DNA of 64,000 nt from Pelecanus crispus (Eukaryota; Chordata; Aves; Pelecaniformes; Pelecanidae), in assembly GCF_030463565.1 (NCBI RefSeq), contig NC_134654.1, positions 18,119,702 through 18,183,701 on the forward strand. The letters run 5' to 3'. Shown here in pieces: positions 38,236-50,500 of this stretch; within the stretch, counting starts at the first letter, position 1, and every line of letters begins with the position of its first letter. Under the pieces are notes generated by a model. It was not told where the DNA came from, did not search any database, and was given only the letters and a program-made list of their open reading frames with translations. The translations under genes and the position numbers were made by a program.

Positions 38236-39278
38236 ATTTAGGCAGCAATATCAGCAGTGCTAGAGTGGGGATGGCCGACATTAATCCTCCATGTAGGGTC
38301 AAAGGGACCACAAACACCTTTGGATGAGGGCAGGCAGTTCAGTATTTTTTTCATTTCCATAGTGGCACCAGAAATATTGAAGAGGACACCTGAGAGCACC
38401 TACTGCGCTATCTGTCTGTAATCAAGATTTCAGTTTGGCAATGTTTTTATTTTCAAAGCACAGGAAACAGCAAAAATTCCTAAAGGCAGTAAAATGACAG
38501 TAGCTGACTTCATCCATACCTGACACATGGCCATTTTGGAGCACAGCAGAGAACACCTGCTAGGTGAAAAAAGCTTTTTTTTTTTTAAAAAAAAAATAAG
38601 GTATTTCTTACCTTTAAATCCAGATCCACTCATTCTAAAACCATGCTCTCTCTCCAGGCCAGACCAACTGGGTGTGGAGATATTGGTGCAACTCTGTGAC
38701 CTGCATTTTGCAGACACTCAGTGATGATTATAAAGCTCCTGTCGGGCCCTAAAACCCGTGAATGTTACACATTTTGGCTCAAGAAATGAAGATGACTGCT
38801 CTTCAAAACTGAACCACAGGCATCTCCTTGGGACCTTTAATCAAAATTGAGTTTGTCAGGACAGCACCCTGTACTTGCAGGCCATGCTGAAGCCTGGCTC
38901 TATAATGACTTGGGAAAAAACCACAACACCCCTGCTTCAGCACCACTTTCTGCCTCCCAGAGCAAAATCTGTGTTTTTTGTGAACCATCTGCTCTTTTCA
39001 CATTCCTCTCCTGGCTAAAGGTTGACCAAATTCTTTGGTTTTGCACAAACCCTTTCCACTCACGTGCAACTTAGTTTCAGTGTGCTTTTTGCACAATAAA
39101 CCCGTATTTCACAAGCTGTCCTTGCTCTTGCAGTGATAAAGAACAATATTGTTGCTGCAAGAAATGCCACAAAACTATCAAATACCTTTGCAATTAACTG
39201 AACTGTACCAGAGTTTCAATAAGTGAATTGTTTAAAACAGATTTTGAGCATTCATTTCTTTTTTTGTACAGTACGCAC

Positions 39279-39284
39279 TTTATT
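39279..39284 (-). terminator. COX10: Candidate COX10 polyadenylation signal (distal AATAAA)
   Basis: Second canonical AATAAA downstream of the COX10 stop on the minus strand. It is followed at about 10 bases by a GTACTGTAC stretch where cleavage could occur. It is an alternative to the signal at 39666-39671. Confidence 0.35.
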
Positions 39285-39542
39285 GCAGAGAAGACTGGAT
39301 GCATTTTTAAAACAAATTCAGGAGTTGCACAGGTTCCAGACATTTCTACGAAGTGTTGCCCACAGTAACTTGAGTACAATGGAGTCCATCAGACAAACAG
39401 TAAGAGGGAACTCAATCCTGTCATCTGCAATCACTTGAGAGAGTCAGAAAATCTTGCAACTGATTATTTAAGAGCCATGTAAAACAGGTGGCTCTGCTCC
39501 TGTGAGCACCTCCGCCAGCAGAACAGAGGTTAACCGTGTCAC

Positions 39543-39581
39543 TCCTGATTTACACCAGTGTAACTGAGACCAGAAGTCAGG
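39543..39581. repeat. Possible fragment of the same ancient palindromic repeat
   Basis: CTGATTTACACCAGTGTAAC followed by TGAGACCAGAAGTCAGGC resembles the other half of the palindromic amniote repeat suspected at 30709 (tttacaccggtgtaactgag, then atcagaatctggcc). It lies inside the proposed COX10 3' UTR region, in the longer transcript form only. Confidence 0.35.
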
Positions 39582-39665
39582 CTTGTATCATGAAAGCAGC
39601 CAGTGAAGATTTTATGTCAGCGTGATACGCACGTGGTGGCAGATTTGTGATGTTTCCTGAAGAGC

Positions 39666-39671
39666 TTTATT
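39666..39671 (-). terminator. COX10: Candidate COX10 polyadenylation signal (proximal AATAAA)
   Basis: First canonical AATAAA downstream of the COX10 stop codon on the minus strand. It would make a 3' UTR of about 1.45 kb. No transcript evidence is available here. Confidence 0.35.
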
Positions 39672-41116
39672 TGGGATCAGATTAGAGACAGTGTCTCCCA
39701 TTTCAGGTATTACTGTGTCTTTGGATTGATGCACAACTGTGCTGTCCAGTCCCTCTCCATATAGGGAAGAAATCTTGGCATGAAACCGCATCAAGTCATA
39801 ACAGGCACTAACTACCACAATAAACTATAACACAGTCTTTGTCTACCCTGGATGCTGCTGCGTTTGGAAGCATCCCAGCGGGTCACAGCCAGCCCCAGGT
39901 AGGCTGAGGGTTAGCCTCAGCCCTGGGGGGGGGCTCACAAGCACATGTTCTTCAGCATATCAGTTAACAAAGATAATGCATTCTCCTAGCGAGACCATCC
40001 ACAATAATTGTTTCTGAGAGACAGTGGCTGCAATTTGAACATTATAATATTTGATAAAAGTCCCCAACTTTTTTTTCTGTAAAATGTGTTTCCTCACCAA
40101 TTACATACCACAAGTGAGGCCTTCTCTCTGAGCCACCATGGTGTGATATTAAATACAGCTCAAACTCTTGATGCAAGTCCAGAGCTTGGCCGAGGACACT
40201 GAGACTGAATGGGCTGGCACAAGACACATTAGCATAGAAAAGCCTTAAAACTACCAGAGTCTGAGATCTGTTTCTCACCTCCTACACCTTCTCAAAGCTT
40301 CACCGATACGAACAGTAATGGCAATTTTTACCAGCTGAAGATCTGACACACAGGGCTCAAACTCTACTCATGTAAAACCACACAGGAGTCAGAAATTCCC
40401 CGTGATGGATGTACAGTAGAATGGCTCAGAGTGTGTTCAAGGTATATGCTACAGAGGAGCATCTGGAGGTTGTTTTGTGTTTAAATGCTGATGTGTAGTG
40501 TGCTGATAGACAGTTTTCTTTACTCCTTTAGCATTGTGCCAGCTGTATGAAAGCTAAAATTCTACTGGGGTGAATGGGAACCTTGGGAAAAGTGACTGAT
40601 TGAAAAAAGCCTCAGAAACTGAAGGCTTCTGTGTAATGTCACAGTGGGGATGGCAGGGATTGAGACAAGAAGAGTTCACCCAACCCACCATGTGCCTCAA
40701 AGCTTAATTTGGAAAGGATGCTTGGGGAGCAGGGGTGATAAATCATTCATCTGTCGCTTCCTGATGGCTTTGCCAAGGCTGCCAGTGCTGGCGGTTAGTA
40801 AGTGTGCGCATGTGACTTGCTAACTGAAAACCTATCCACAAGATGAGAGACCACAACTCACGGAGACTTTGGAAGGCCATCCCAAAGCGATGTGCTTCTG
40901 ACATAGGCTAAATTTTAATCCGTGGTGAGTGAATGAGCCCGAGGCCCACGAATGCTTTAAGCTTTCACGTCTATTCCCTTTCAGAAGAAAACAGAAAATT
41001 ATCACATGAAGTGGTCGCTAGGCACAAATGATCCTTCTTCAAACAGATCCCCACAGGTTTCCCCCTTGTAATTACTAAAATATACTACTTGACGTGTCAC
41101 GACAAGTAATTGACAT

Positions 41117-41559
41117 TTAAGGCAATCTAATTTCCACAGCCCTCCCATGATTTCCACCGAGCAGATCGCCTTTGTCTTCCTTCTCTAGGAACGATTTCTT
41201 GCACGTGAACATGACAAGCAGCAGCATTGGCAAATGCCACAGACTGCAGAAGAAGAGCTTCCTGGAGCTGCTGCGGTCTGCATCCCTGTAGAAACGAAAG
41301 CCGAGGTAGGAGATGTAGAGGTTAATAGGGAGTGAAATGACGGGGAAAGTCCACGTGGTGATGTTGAGAAGAGGAGCCGCCGTTGAGAGTCCGATTAAGG
41401 CCAAGCAGTGACGCAGAGCCACCCGCCTGCACAGCCCTGGGTGAGTGACGGACATCATACAGTAACCTCCTCGGGAGTAATCTTCCCGCAGACCCCAGCT
41501 CAGGGCGTTGAAGTGAGGGAACTGCCAGGAATAGAGTATTCCTCCTAACAGTAATGCAC
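41117..41559 (-). CDS. COX10: COX10 last coding exon (protohaem IX farnesyltransferase, C-terminal part)
   Basis: COX10 farnesylates haem B to haem O in the mitochondrial inner membrane, the first step of haem A synthesis for cytochrome c oxidase. It is a UbiA-family polytopic prenyltransferase. This exon supplies 146 residues plus the end of a split Gly codon, then a TAA stop. It starts after a pyrimidine-rich tract ending CTGCAG. Visible landmarks are [20 protein letters not shown], then [11 protein letters not shown], which corresponds to the second Asp-containing motif of the family, then [13 protein letters not shown]. About four hydrophobic segments follow, the last being [19 protein letters not shown]. 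The split codon (G/GT) matches the end of the exon at 54669-54901 exactly, giving [11 protein letters not shown]. The tail after the last membrane segment is about 26 residues, charged, and longer than the Gly/Pro-rich human tail as I recall it. No frameshift or stop interrupts the exon. Confidence 0.97.
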
Positions 41560-44500
41560 CTGCAGTGGGAGAGAGAGAAGGAAACATGCATTAGAGGGCC
41601 ACTGCAAGAAGTGCTACGTGAAGACCTCTGCAGATTCGGGCTGTATTTGCAGAACAGCAGTGCTATGAACCTGTTACATCGCACTAAGCAGAAGACAAGG
41701 CATGCTCTGTAAGATAAGGCACACTCTGTTTTTAATGGCATTTACACAGGGTTGCACACAGTAGTTCTGGTTTTGGAGCACTCAATTTGAAAAGCATTTC
41801 AACAAGTCACTTCCTCCTAATGAACCATTGCTAATTGGTTTCTGCACCAATTCAGTCTCTACCTGAGGGAAGACTGATGGAAATGAAGCAAAATTGGGCA
41901 AGAGTCTGTTTTCCTGGGAGCCTCTAGCTTCCACTCCCAGGTTCCCGAGTTGGTGTGTCCAGAGCAGAGTGTCACATTGATCAGAAACAGGGAGCCCTGC
42001 TCAATGGCAGCAGAAAAGGAAGATAAGCTGCTTCCTCCTGAGAACTGGGAAAATGCCAGCACCCTGGTAGCCTGGAGCATGGCTGAGCTTTCTGTTTGCC
42101 CGTTGCATGAAGGGAGGGAATTGCTCATGGCACGGGAGTGCCTTGATTATGGACCTCGGGCAGGTGGCAGAACTGGCTGAAGCTGTTAATGAGGTGACAG
42201 AAGATGGAGAACTTTCTACTCCTTCAAACCAGTTGTAGGAACTTCCAAGCACTTTGATCAAATAACTCTAGTCACACCAATTAGCTACTTTTACGTTTAA
42301 AAAGGAGCTAAGCAAGCACCACATTTTTCACAGCTATCCTCAGGACATGGTACAGGGCTTATCGAGGCAGAAGCAGCTTGTATGCTGATTTCAGTGAGCT
42401 TCAAGGAGGCCCTCAGACTAAACTCCCTTCACTAATTTTGTCGGAAGACACAATAAGTCCCCCAAGGCTGTTGCACATTACGAGCATTCCTGGATTTTCC
42501 TTTTGTTTCCCCAGCTCCCAAACACTCCACTCCGTCATTAAAACTTTCTTTGCATCTCCCTGCCTCAATGAGCTCATTTTCTATGGAAACTACTTCTCAA
42601 TTGGAGCACGAGTCTAGTTTTCTTAATGACTTGACAGAAACAGCAACAGCAACACTTATCTGCACGCAGGTTAGTGTATTTAAATTCTCCCCCAAATGCT
42701 CAGTTCTTTCCCAGTGACTGCTAGGGCTCTAACAAAGACCTGCCTCCTTCGAACTGCTTCATGGTTCACATCTTCTCTCCATCTGTTCTGGCAGCACGTT
42801 CCTCGGGGCTGTGCATGTCCAGTTCTTGTCTTAAAGAGCATACCTTACACTGGTGTTGTCATGCAAATAATAATAATCTACGCTTGCAAAAGAGCCTTTT
42901 TTTGCCCTACCTTATCAACCAGTGAAGGAACAGCCCACTAGACGTAATGCGGGTTTCCAGTTGCTTATAAGATCCAGTAGTGGTATAAAAGACCCGTCTC
43001 ACTGCTTTTTAAAATGAGTAACAAATACTCCATTAGGTGAGTACACATGCCTCTGAAAGTTGATTACACGAAGCACGGAGATAGACGCTCATATATTGGG
43101 CATACAGCTTTCAGAACAACATTGCCTGCTATGAATTACAGGCGATTTCCTGGACTACGGCCCAAAACGCTTGCAAATCCTACCATTCGATCCTACTAAA
43201 GTTGACTTTCAGGGTGTGGATGCTTAGCCCCCTTCTCCAAATCAGAGCCTTTTAAGATCGTTCAAAATGGCGCACCCCAAAATTACAATACGTTCAGAAA
43301 ATCATGGCAACAAAAGTAATTTTGGCCCTAACAAAACAGGATTTGATTCAGTTCAGCTAAAACCCAAGGGAATGGCTCTACTGAAATAAACTAAAATAAA
43401 ACTTAATCAAGGACCAGTACTCCCTACACTAGGAGAAACAATAGAGAAAATGTTCTTGTAATATGTCACTCTTCAGCTTTGTCCTATTCCTGTAAAATAT
43501 ATTACCGGAGGCATGATCTTGAATTTGATAAACCTAAGATAGGAATATTTTTCAAGTTTCACATCTGAAGTGCTTTAGAGACATTAGTTTGTCATTTTTC
43601 AACTTAGGGAAAGGCAAGCCACAATTATCCGTCAGCTGAGGAAATTTAAGTAGATGGAGCCAGGGCCAGGATTCAGAGGCAGAGGCTGTCCCTGCTTCCC
43701 ACGGCTACGGACCAGCCAGCTTTTCATCTGGCATGTGCTGCATCCCTGTGTTTCAGCTCTAACGCGGGCTTTGCTTATTCAATTGTTCAAACATTTTGTG
43801 CAGCCAAGCTCAAAACACACCCTAAACCTCAAACACACAAAAACTTTTAACAGTTCTCTAAGTATAACACCATTAAAAAAAAAAAAAAAAATCTGGAGAG
43901 ACTTTTAAACACAAACAGACCAACTAACCTACTTGAGGCTGGATTCCCATTTACAAAGCTCTGGTTTCTACATGCAAGCCTTTGGAATTTAATTACTTTG
44001 ATTACATTACAATTGAGATAATTGATATTTTACAGAGAAGCTGAACAGTAAAACAATTTAATAGCCCATTATGAGGATTTTAACTGACCCGATCTTTTTG
44101 TTAGTTTCCCATGTGCCTTGGACATTCTGTATTTTCTCTGCCCAGGCTGAGATTGTCAGGTTGTCAGAGATTTTTAAGTGTCACGTAAGACTGATGACTT
44201 GCAAAGCACAGCACATGGTACAGTACAATTCAGCATCAAATGAGCCCACAGTAGGAATCCTGTCAAGCCCAGAGCAGACACTGTAATGCTCATTAATTAC
44301 TAGATGAATGTTAACTATGTCATAATTAGGTCAGCAGTGTTTTTAAGCAATATTACAGCGAGACTAACTCTGGAGACTAACCTGGTTCAAAATAGTGCGG
44401 AGTGTACTCTGCTGCTCTGTGCAGTTCCCAACAGTTTGGAAACTCAGTTTAATCAATGCAAATCTCCTTTTTCTCTATGGAGTTTACAATTAAGTGAAGA

Positions 44501-47500
44501 CCAGACGAGGTTGTTCACAACTGTAACGTGTGGAGCTGGCACAGAGTTTGCAAAAGCAAAGCCGGCTGTCGGAGCAGAGCCATCACGCTTGCTTTGGCAG
44601 CGGGAGACACCCAGCACCCAGGGACACTGCAGCCCTCAGGCTCCTCGGCTCCTCCGCGACACATGGGAAACCTGAGCGCAGGCAGAGCGATAGAAATTCA
44701 TATTAGATCTCTCAGCTTTTCCACGAGTGTTTATAAATTGCAAGACCACAAGTACCTGGCTTGTGGATATCCCAAACTCTTTGGCCTTTTTTGCCACATT
44801 CTTAATAGCTGCAAGTTTAGCCCACCTATGACCACTTCCAAACTCTTCACTTCACCAAGTGTGAGAACCTGGGACAGCTGGGAGAAGACACTTATAAATC
44901 CTGATAACTTGGCAGACGAGTCCTGTTTGATTTTGGAAAAAAAGATGAAGTCTATTTAGGCGAACAGGACCCAGGTCTCCAGTATTCTTTCACTGTTGCG
45001 TGCAAAATAGGTATAAAAAGTTTTCTTGTTGAGTTCCTATTGTTTAATCACTTTGTACTAGCTTAAATCATCTCAAAAGTTACAGGATTGCAGAGAACTA
45101 GGTAAGTCCTATAGCATCCACAGAGTTAAGGATAAATAACAGATTTTACTGTTCATCATGACTTTTAAGGTTAAGCTATTATTTCTTTTCTTAAATTCTT
45201 TTAGAAGTATTTAAATAGTTATAATATATCTTCTTTTTAATAAACGAGAACTGAGATTTTTATTTTATTTTAATATCTAAGATAAAGCCAAAATGTCAAC
45301 TGGCATTGAAGAAGACAGAAAATGGTTCATTCTTTCTGAAAATATATTTTTACCTAGTGAAATACTGAAGCTTTATAAACAAACAAGACACTAAATTCCA
45401 CAGTCATTTGGAAACTGCTTGGCAAGACATTTTAAGGTTCAACAAATTTGGGTAAGACTTGGAAAGAACTGTGAGATGAGACTTTCAAAAGCAACTAGTG
45501 ATTCTGGGCTTGCAAACTGCAGTAGCTGACAGTCTAATTTTCAGAATTACAAGAGTGAGAAGCATCCCCCTCTGAAGTTATGCTCTTCATGGTGTCAAGA
45601 GGGCCATGCAGTACCCCTAAACCTTGATTAAAATTTCGTACTTTATTCCCTTTAAAGCAATTTATGATGACCTCATCTGCTGGATGGCCCAAATCTCAGG
45701 CGAGGGAGCAATGTCAGCACCTGAGCCCGTTGAGTCCTTGGCCTTTCTGCTAAGAAGAACATCTAAGAGCAGGAAACTGGAAGATGGTTTTCAGGGTATA
45801 AGCCCTTGCAGGGTGTGAACTCTGGCCACTGACTAACACACGGAGAGCAGAGCCATCAGGTAGCAACAGCTTCTTGTCCTGACCACCCTGGGCTTGCGTT
45901 GGGATCAGTGACCCAGGGACTCCCTAGTGCAAGTCCCCCAAACTACTCATGTCCTGTAAAGGATACAGAGTCTGTTCAAGTCTATACATCATCTACTCAA
46001 GAAAGAGTGGGCACATTCAGCTGCTGAGCTAACAGTGCCCACAGAAATCATGCTGGTAGCATCGTTCTGAGCAAACCGTTTCATTCGCATAAAGCAACCT
46101 GAGGACTGCAAATCTATTTTCTCACCCACTAAAGGGCAGAAGTAATGTTTGGATGCTTGACTGTCTTGTGCTGAGGATGCCACTCTCCTAAGCAGCAATT
46201 TGAAATACGTGTCTTTCATGCTGGCAATACCTTTCATCATCAAAGAGCTTTATACATTGTACAGTTGGCACATGGAGCAGTAGCGATGATTTCACCCACA
46301 GATGAATTATTTCAGCTGTCTGCCTTAAACAAGGCTCAATAGTTTAGGATGATCCAATTGAAACTCTCAGAAAAGTTTCTGAAGGCAAGTTCTTCCAGGG
46401 CAGAAAAGGACTTGAGCTACAAGAGGGCACAGGCTGGAGCACAGTGTGTGTTGGTGGGAGCACCAGCCTCTGGAGTAGGGCCAGCTGGAGTCCAACCAGC
46501 CCAGGCAGGCAGATGAACGTGGGCCTGTCCGCACAAGTCGAGGCGAACATGTCCAAGGTTATCTACAGAGACTGCTGTATCAACATCGTGTTCCTGAAAA
46601 CACACTGGAGATGAACAAGTTATTCTTTCTTCTTATCCTTCTCATTGTTCTTTAGACAACATACAGTGCCTTCCCTCTACGCAGTGTTCTGCAAACCTGT
46701 GGTATCACTTTCAAGCTCTAGACAGGACAAACACCTATTTACTTAATCAATAAAACAAAAAAAAAAAAGGAAGGGGAGCTGATCTGTAGCATCAATTCAA
46801 GAATGGACTTGCTCCTTCTGTCTTTGCTTTGGTGCTGCATATGTATGACTGGGAAGTGGCCAACCAGGCATTAAAATAAACATGGAATGGTTAAAATATC
46901 AGCTCCAAAACAGATGTTGAAATCTTACTGCATTTCCCAAAGCTGGTGTTTACTGCCTTGGCAACATAAGAATGCCGTTTTGCTTAAAGCACAATTTTAC
47001 TAATTCTTCTGCCTTGAATAATGTGAAGGAATTTTAAAATTATTTCCAGACCTTGGTAGCTCCCTGACTTATTAGACGAAAGCACCGGCCTTTTGTCTCT
47101 AGGAAACTGGTATGAGTTTGGCTGCTGTCAGGAGGGGAAGGCTTTGGTAGTGTAAGCTCAGCCTTTTAATGGATCGTAGTCAGGAAACAACCACACACCG
47201 TTTTACTTGATAGCACAAAACTGGCTCTCCTCCCTTAAAAGATGTTGAACAAATTACTCCTCTTTAATCCAGACAAGGTAGATTAGAGCTCAGAGACTTG
47301 ACTAGGTCCAGCTGTATCCACCTGTTTGCGAGCAACCGTGCTGCCTCAGAATGCATTTTTCACCTTTTCTACAGGAAATTTAACATAACCCATCCAAAAC
47401 TCTTCACTGTGGTCCTGCATGATCTTTACAGGATGTTACACTCACAGGAAAGGTACTGGATAAATCCCCAAAGCTTTTATTTTCTATCTTTTCTTTTGTG

Positions 47501-50500
47501 CTCGTTCACAACAAGTTTAACATGGTAGTCTTCCCCGGAGATTCTAACTATGCAGCAATTACAGCAGTAAAGAAAGATTTTGAAGTCTCGACAAATCCTT
47601 GTTGCCCACTGCAGATTCAATGTAATATTAAACACCCAAAGGATTATTTGGGGGAGTTGGTACAAATATTCAGAGTGGTTTGGAGAGTCACATCCGTAAC
47701 ACAGCTGTAGTGTCCTGATATATAAGGTTTGTTTTATTAAGCTGGCAGTGGCATTTTCTGTTTGTGAAGGAGAGTTGGAAGGTGCAAAAATTATTGCCTT
47801 TCCTTCAGCTTGTTTTGGTGATGGAAAACGACTCTTAAGGTAAATCAATTTGCCTCCAATTATAAGCGTTCAAGACACTGCCCTGATACAATCACTCCTG
47901 AGGAAAAATGTTACCTACCATTTAGGTCTTCCCATTGTCTTTGGAAGTAGAAAAAGAGATTAGCTCTACAAAATTTACATCTGAATTTGTGATTACGAAG
48001 CCTTCTCAAACACAAAGACATTTGGGAATTACCTAGTCACAAACCTTAACCAAACTGATGCAATTCCCCTCTATTTTACCACTGTGGCATTTCCTATGTT
48101 AGCACCACAGCAAGACAACAACCGGCACTTCTGCTTCCACTGGAAAACAAAAGCAGATGCTACTGCTTGTGTTGGATGCCGCCTGAGCAGCTAAGCAGCC
48201 TTGAGAAGGAAAAAAGGAAAAGTATCGCTTCTAAAGATTTGCACAAGGTCTCTGGGCTGCAAACAATGGTCCCGGCTGTCAGTGCGGGCATGCACAGCCC
48301 CAAGCACGGCCCTAATTGTGCGCCTTCAAGGTTACACAGTCATGTAAACGAAGGGCAAGGAGGAAAACACTGGAAAACTCAAAAGCTTCATGGTCATGGG
48401 TTTCAATAGCTGTTTCTTTTGAAGGATGGCACAAAAGGCTTGTGGAACAGGAGCGTCTCCGGGCTGCGATAGACTTCTCTGCTGTAGCACATAAAGGGAA
48501 GGGGATGTTGGCCGTGTGTACGGCTTGTCTGCAAAACAAAAGGATGATCCTCAGTGTCCAGCACGAATGGGAAATGAAGTTGGCAGTGGGCTTTTTCACC
48601 TCGAGGGAGTGTTCCTGGCCACTGCCTTTAACAGGAGAAAACCAGATGCCTGCCACGTGGAGAAAAGCCGTATGCATATGGATACACACCGGCATGCACG
48701 CTTTTTGTATGACACACAACAGGTTATTACAGCCGAAAGCCTCAGAGGGAAACACCTTTCATTATACAGGCAAGGCTGAGAAAAACACCATCACCGTACA
48801 TAATTCGCCCTAGCTAACCCCGGCAACAGGTACCATAAAAAAAGCGAGCCTGTTGGGTAAGATGAAAATACAGCCTCTGCACAGACCATTCGTTATGTGC
48901 AAATATGTTTAGGAAGTATCTGCCAAAGGACCAGACTCAGCGGAGGACTGCAAATCTGCAGAGCCACACAGGGCCTCCTACACAGCCCAAGGGTGGGACT
49001 TCCTCCTGCAGGCACCAGTGCTTCTCCTGCGGGTGTTGTGTCACACACCTGGGGCACGGGGGTCGCTGCACAGCCCCATCTCCTCCAGGTGCCCCCAACA
49101 CCCATGCATGGGGCGCAGAACCGGGTAGGGTCACACTGCCTGTGAATTTGTTGGGTTGGTCCTCCAGCTACCCCAGCGGTGGAACTGCCATTTCTTTTCT
49201 CTCTTGTGAAGATGGAAAGGGGGTAAAAAATAGCCCACTGGCTTTTGTCCTAAATTCCGACCAGCTGCTTACTAGTATTGTCCCTCTGACTTGGTTTTTA
49301 CAGTTTTTACCCCCACAAAGCACACTCCTGGGCCCCCAGCTTCCAATTCTCATATGTCCATGGCATGAATATCTCTGTTTCCTCTGGAACAGACCACAAA
49401 TTTTGCTGTCTTTCATCTGAGAAGTGAAACCCCGAAAAACTGAGTTTACTAGGGGGAGTTTATAGCCGGAGTCTCCTCAGGTCCTGCAGCAGGACGGTGG
49501 AGCTGCTCCTGCAAGCGGCTGGCTCCCAGACCTGCTCACACATCAAGTGGCTTTGAAAGCTCAAAGTGGTTAACTGGAAGGGACACAAAGATCTCCAAGC
49601 TTATTTTGCATGCAATTAAGCTGTTGCTTTGCTCTCCCTCCTCCAGGCAGACAAGTGCTACACCAGGGAAGGTATGAGAGACTCCAGGCATTGACAGGTT
49701 GGGCGCAGCCCCCCCTCTCCCCTATTCTCTTTTTTTTGTTACTGAAACCATCCATCTGCCAAATGTCACTAGCTGATAAGAACTGCCCGTTTTTAAATCC
49801 CCATTTGTAAATAGATGTTGGCTGACATAATTAATGTCTACCATACAACACAATTTGAATTACAAAGTAAAGGCAATTTAAAAATCAGCCTCCACATGAT
49901 TACAATTGATACTCAGTCTATAAATTCCATAGCCCCAGGAATTATTTAAATTTCGGAAAATGAATGAAAATCAGTACAAGATGTCTTTCAGGAAAGCGAG
50001 ACCAGAAGTGGAGCATCTGAGATAAACTAAATAGTCTCTTGAGATAAACATTCTTTGGTGCAGTAATACCTATGGCTCCAGGCCACCACGGGTCTGTAAT
50101 GTCTGCTACACTGTCAGGGCTGTTATCTGCTATGCCACTGCCACCTACGCAGAATAAATCCCCTTAACTGATAAGCACATTATGTTGAAGACCCCTGCTT
50201 GTCACTGCCACCTAACTGGGTGGTTTATATGAACACCACAGCACTGAATTGCTCTGCTCTGAGACAGTGATACCACTTGCTGGCTGGGATCGAACCTTCA
50301 GTGCATAAGCTCAGGAAGGTCAGTGGAAGAATGGCAAAATGTGTAAGGCAAAATATGGGCTATGGCACTTGGAAACATTTACCCCAGATTCAGTTCTTCT
50401 GCTAACTGGCAATAACAAGTTTAAATGGACAGCAAACAGTTCTAACAAGCAAGCTGCAGCATTAGTCTGGGGAGAAAGACCAGCGACACAGAGTAATTTA

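Larger units (their letters stand above)
35839..39278. other. Intergenic region between copy 1 LTR and the COX10 3' end
   Basis: No gene is recognisable. MIR-like SINE fragments are visible near 37475 and 38131, plus short homopolymers (37229-37239, 38574-38597). ORFs here, for example 37083-37538 minus and 36229-36609 plus, resemble no known protein. Confidence 0.65.
39279..41116 (-). other. COX10: Probable COX10 3' UTR and polyadenylation region
   Basis: After the TAA stop at 41117-41119 the first canonical AATAAA on the minus strand is at 39666-39671 (reads TTTATT on the given strand). A second is at 39279-39284, and its minus-strand context AATAAAGTGCG is typical of a functional signal. 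Use of these sites would give 3' UTRs of about 1.45 and 1.84 kb, a plausible length for this gene. An ATTAAA variant lies closer, at 40914-40919. Which site is used cannot be decided from sequence alone. Confidence 0.4.

Noticed and set aside
41322-41741. 139-codon minus-strand ORF
   Set aside because: Alternative frame across the COX10 last exon and its acceptor; the COX10 frame is clearly the real one.
49566-49600. CR1-like phrase (GGAAGGGACACAAAGATCTC)
   Set aside because: Only about 25 bases resemble the CR1 3' region and the terminal ATTCTATG repeats are missing.
50270-50310. tRNA-like GGTTCGATCCC B box on the minus strand
   Set aside because: The flanking bases do not form a T-arm stem and no A box or acceptor stem was found at suitable distance.
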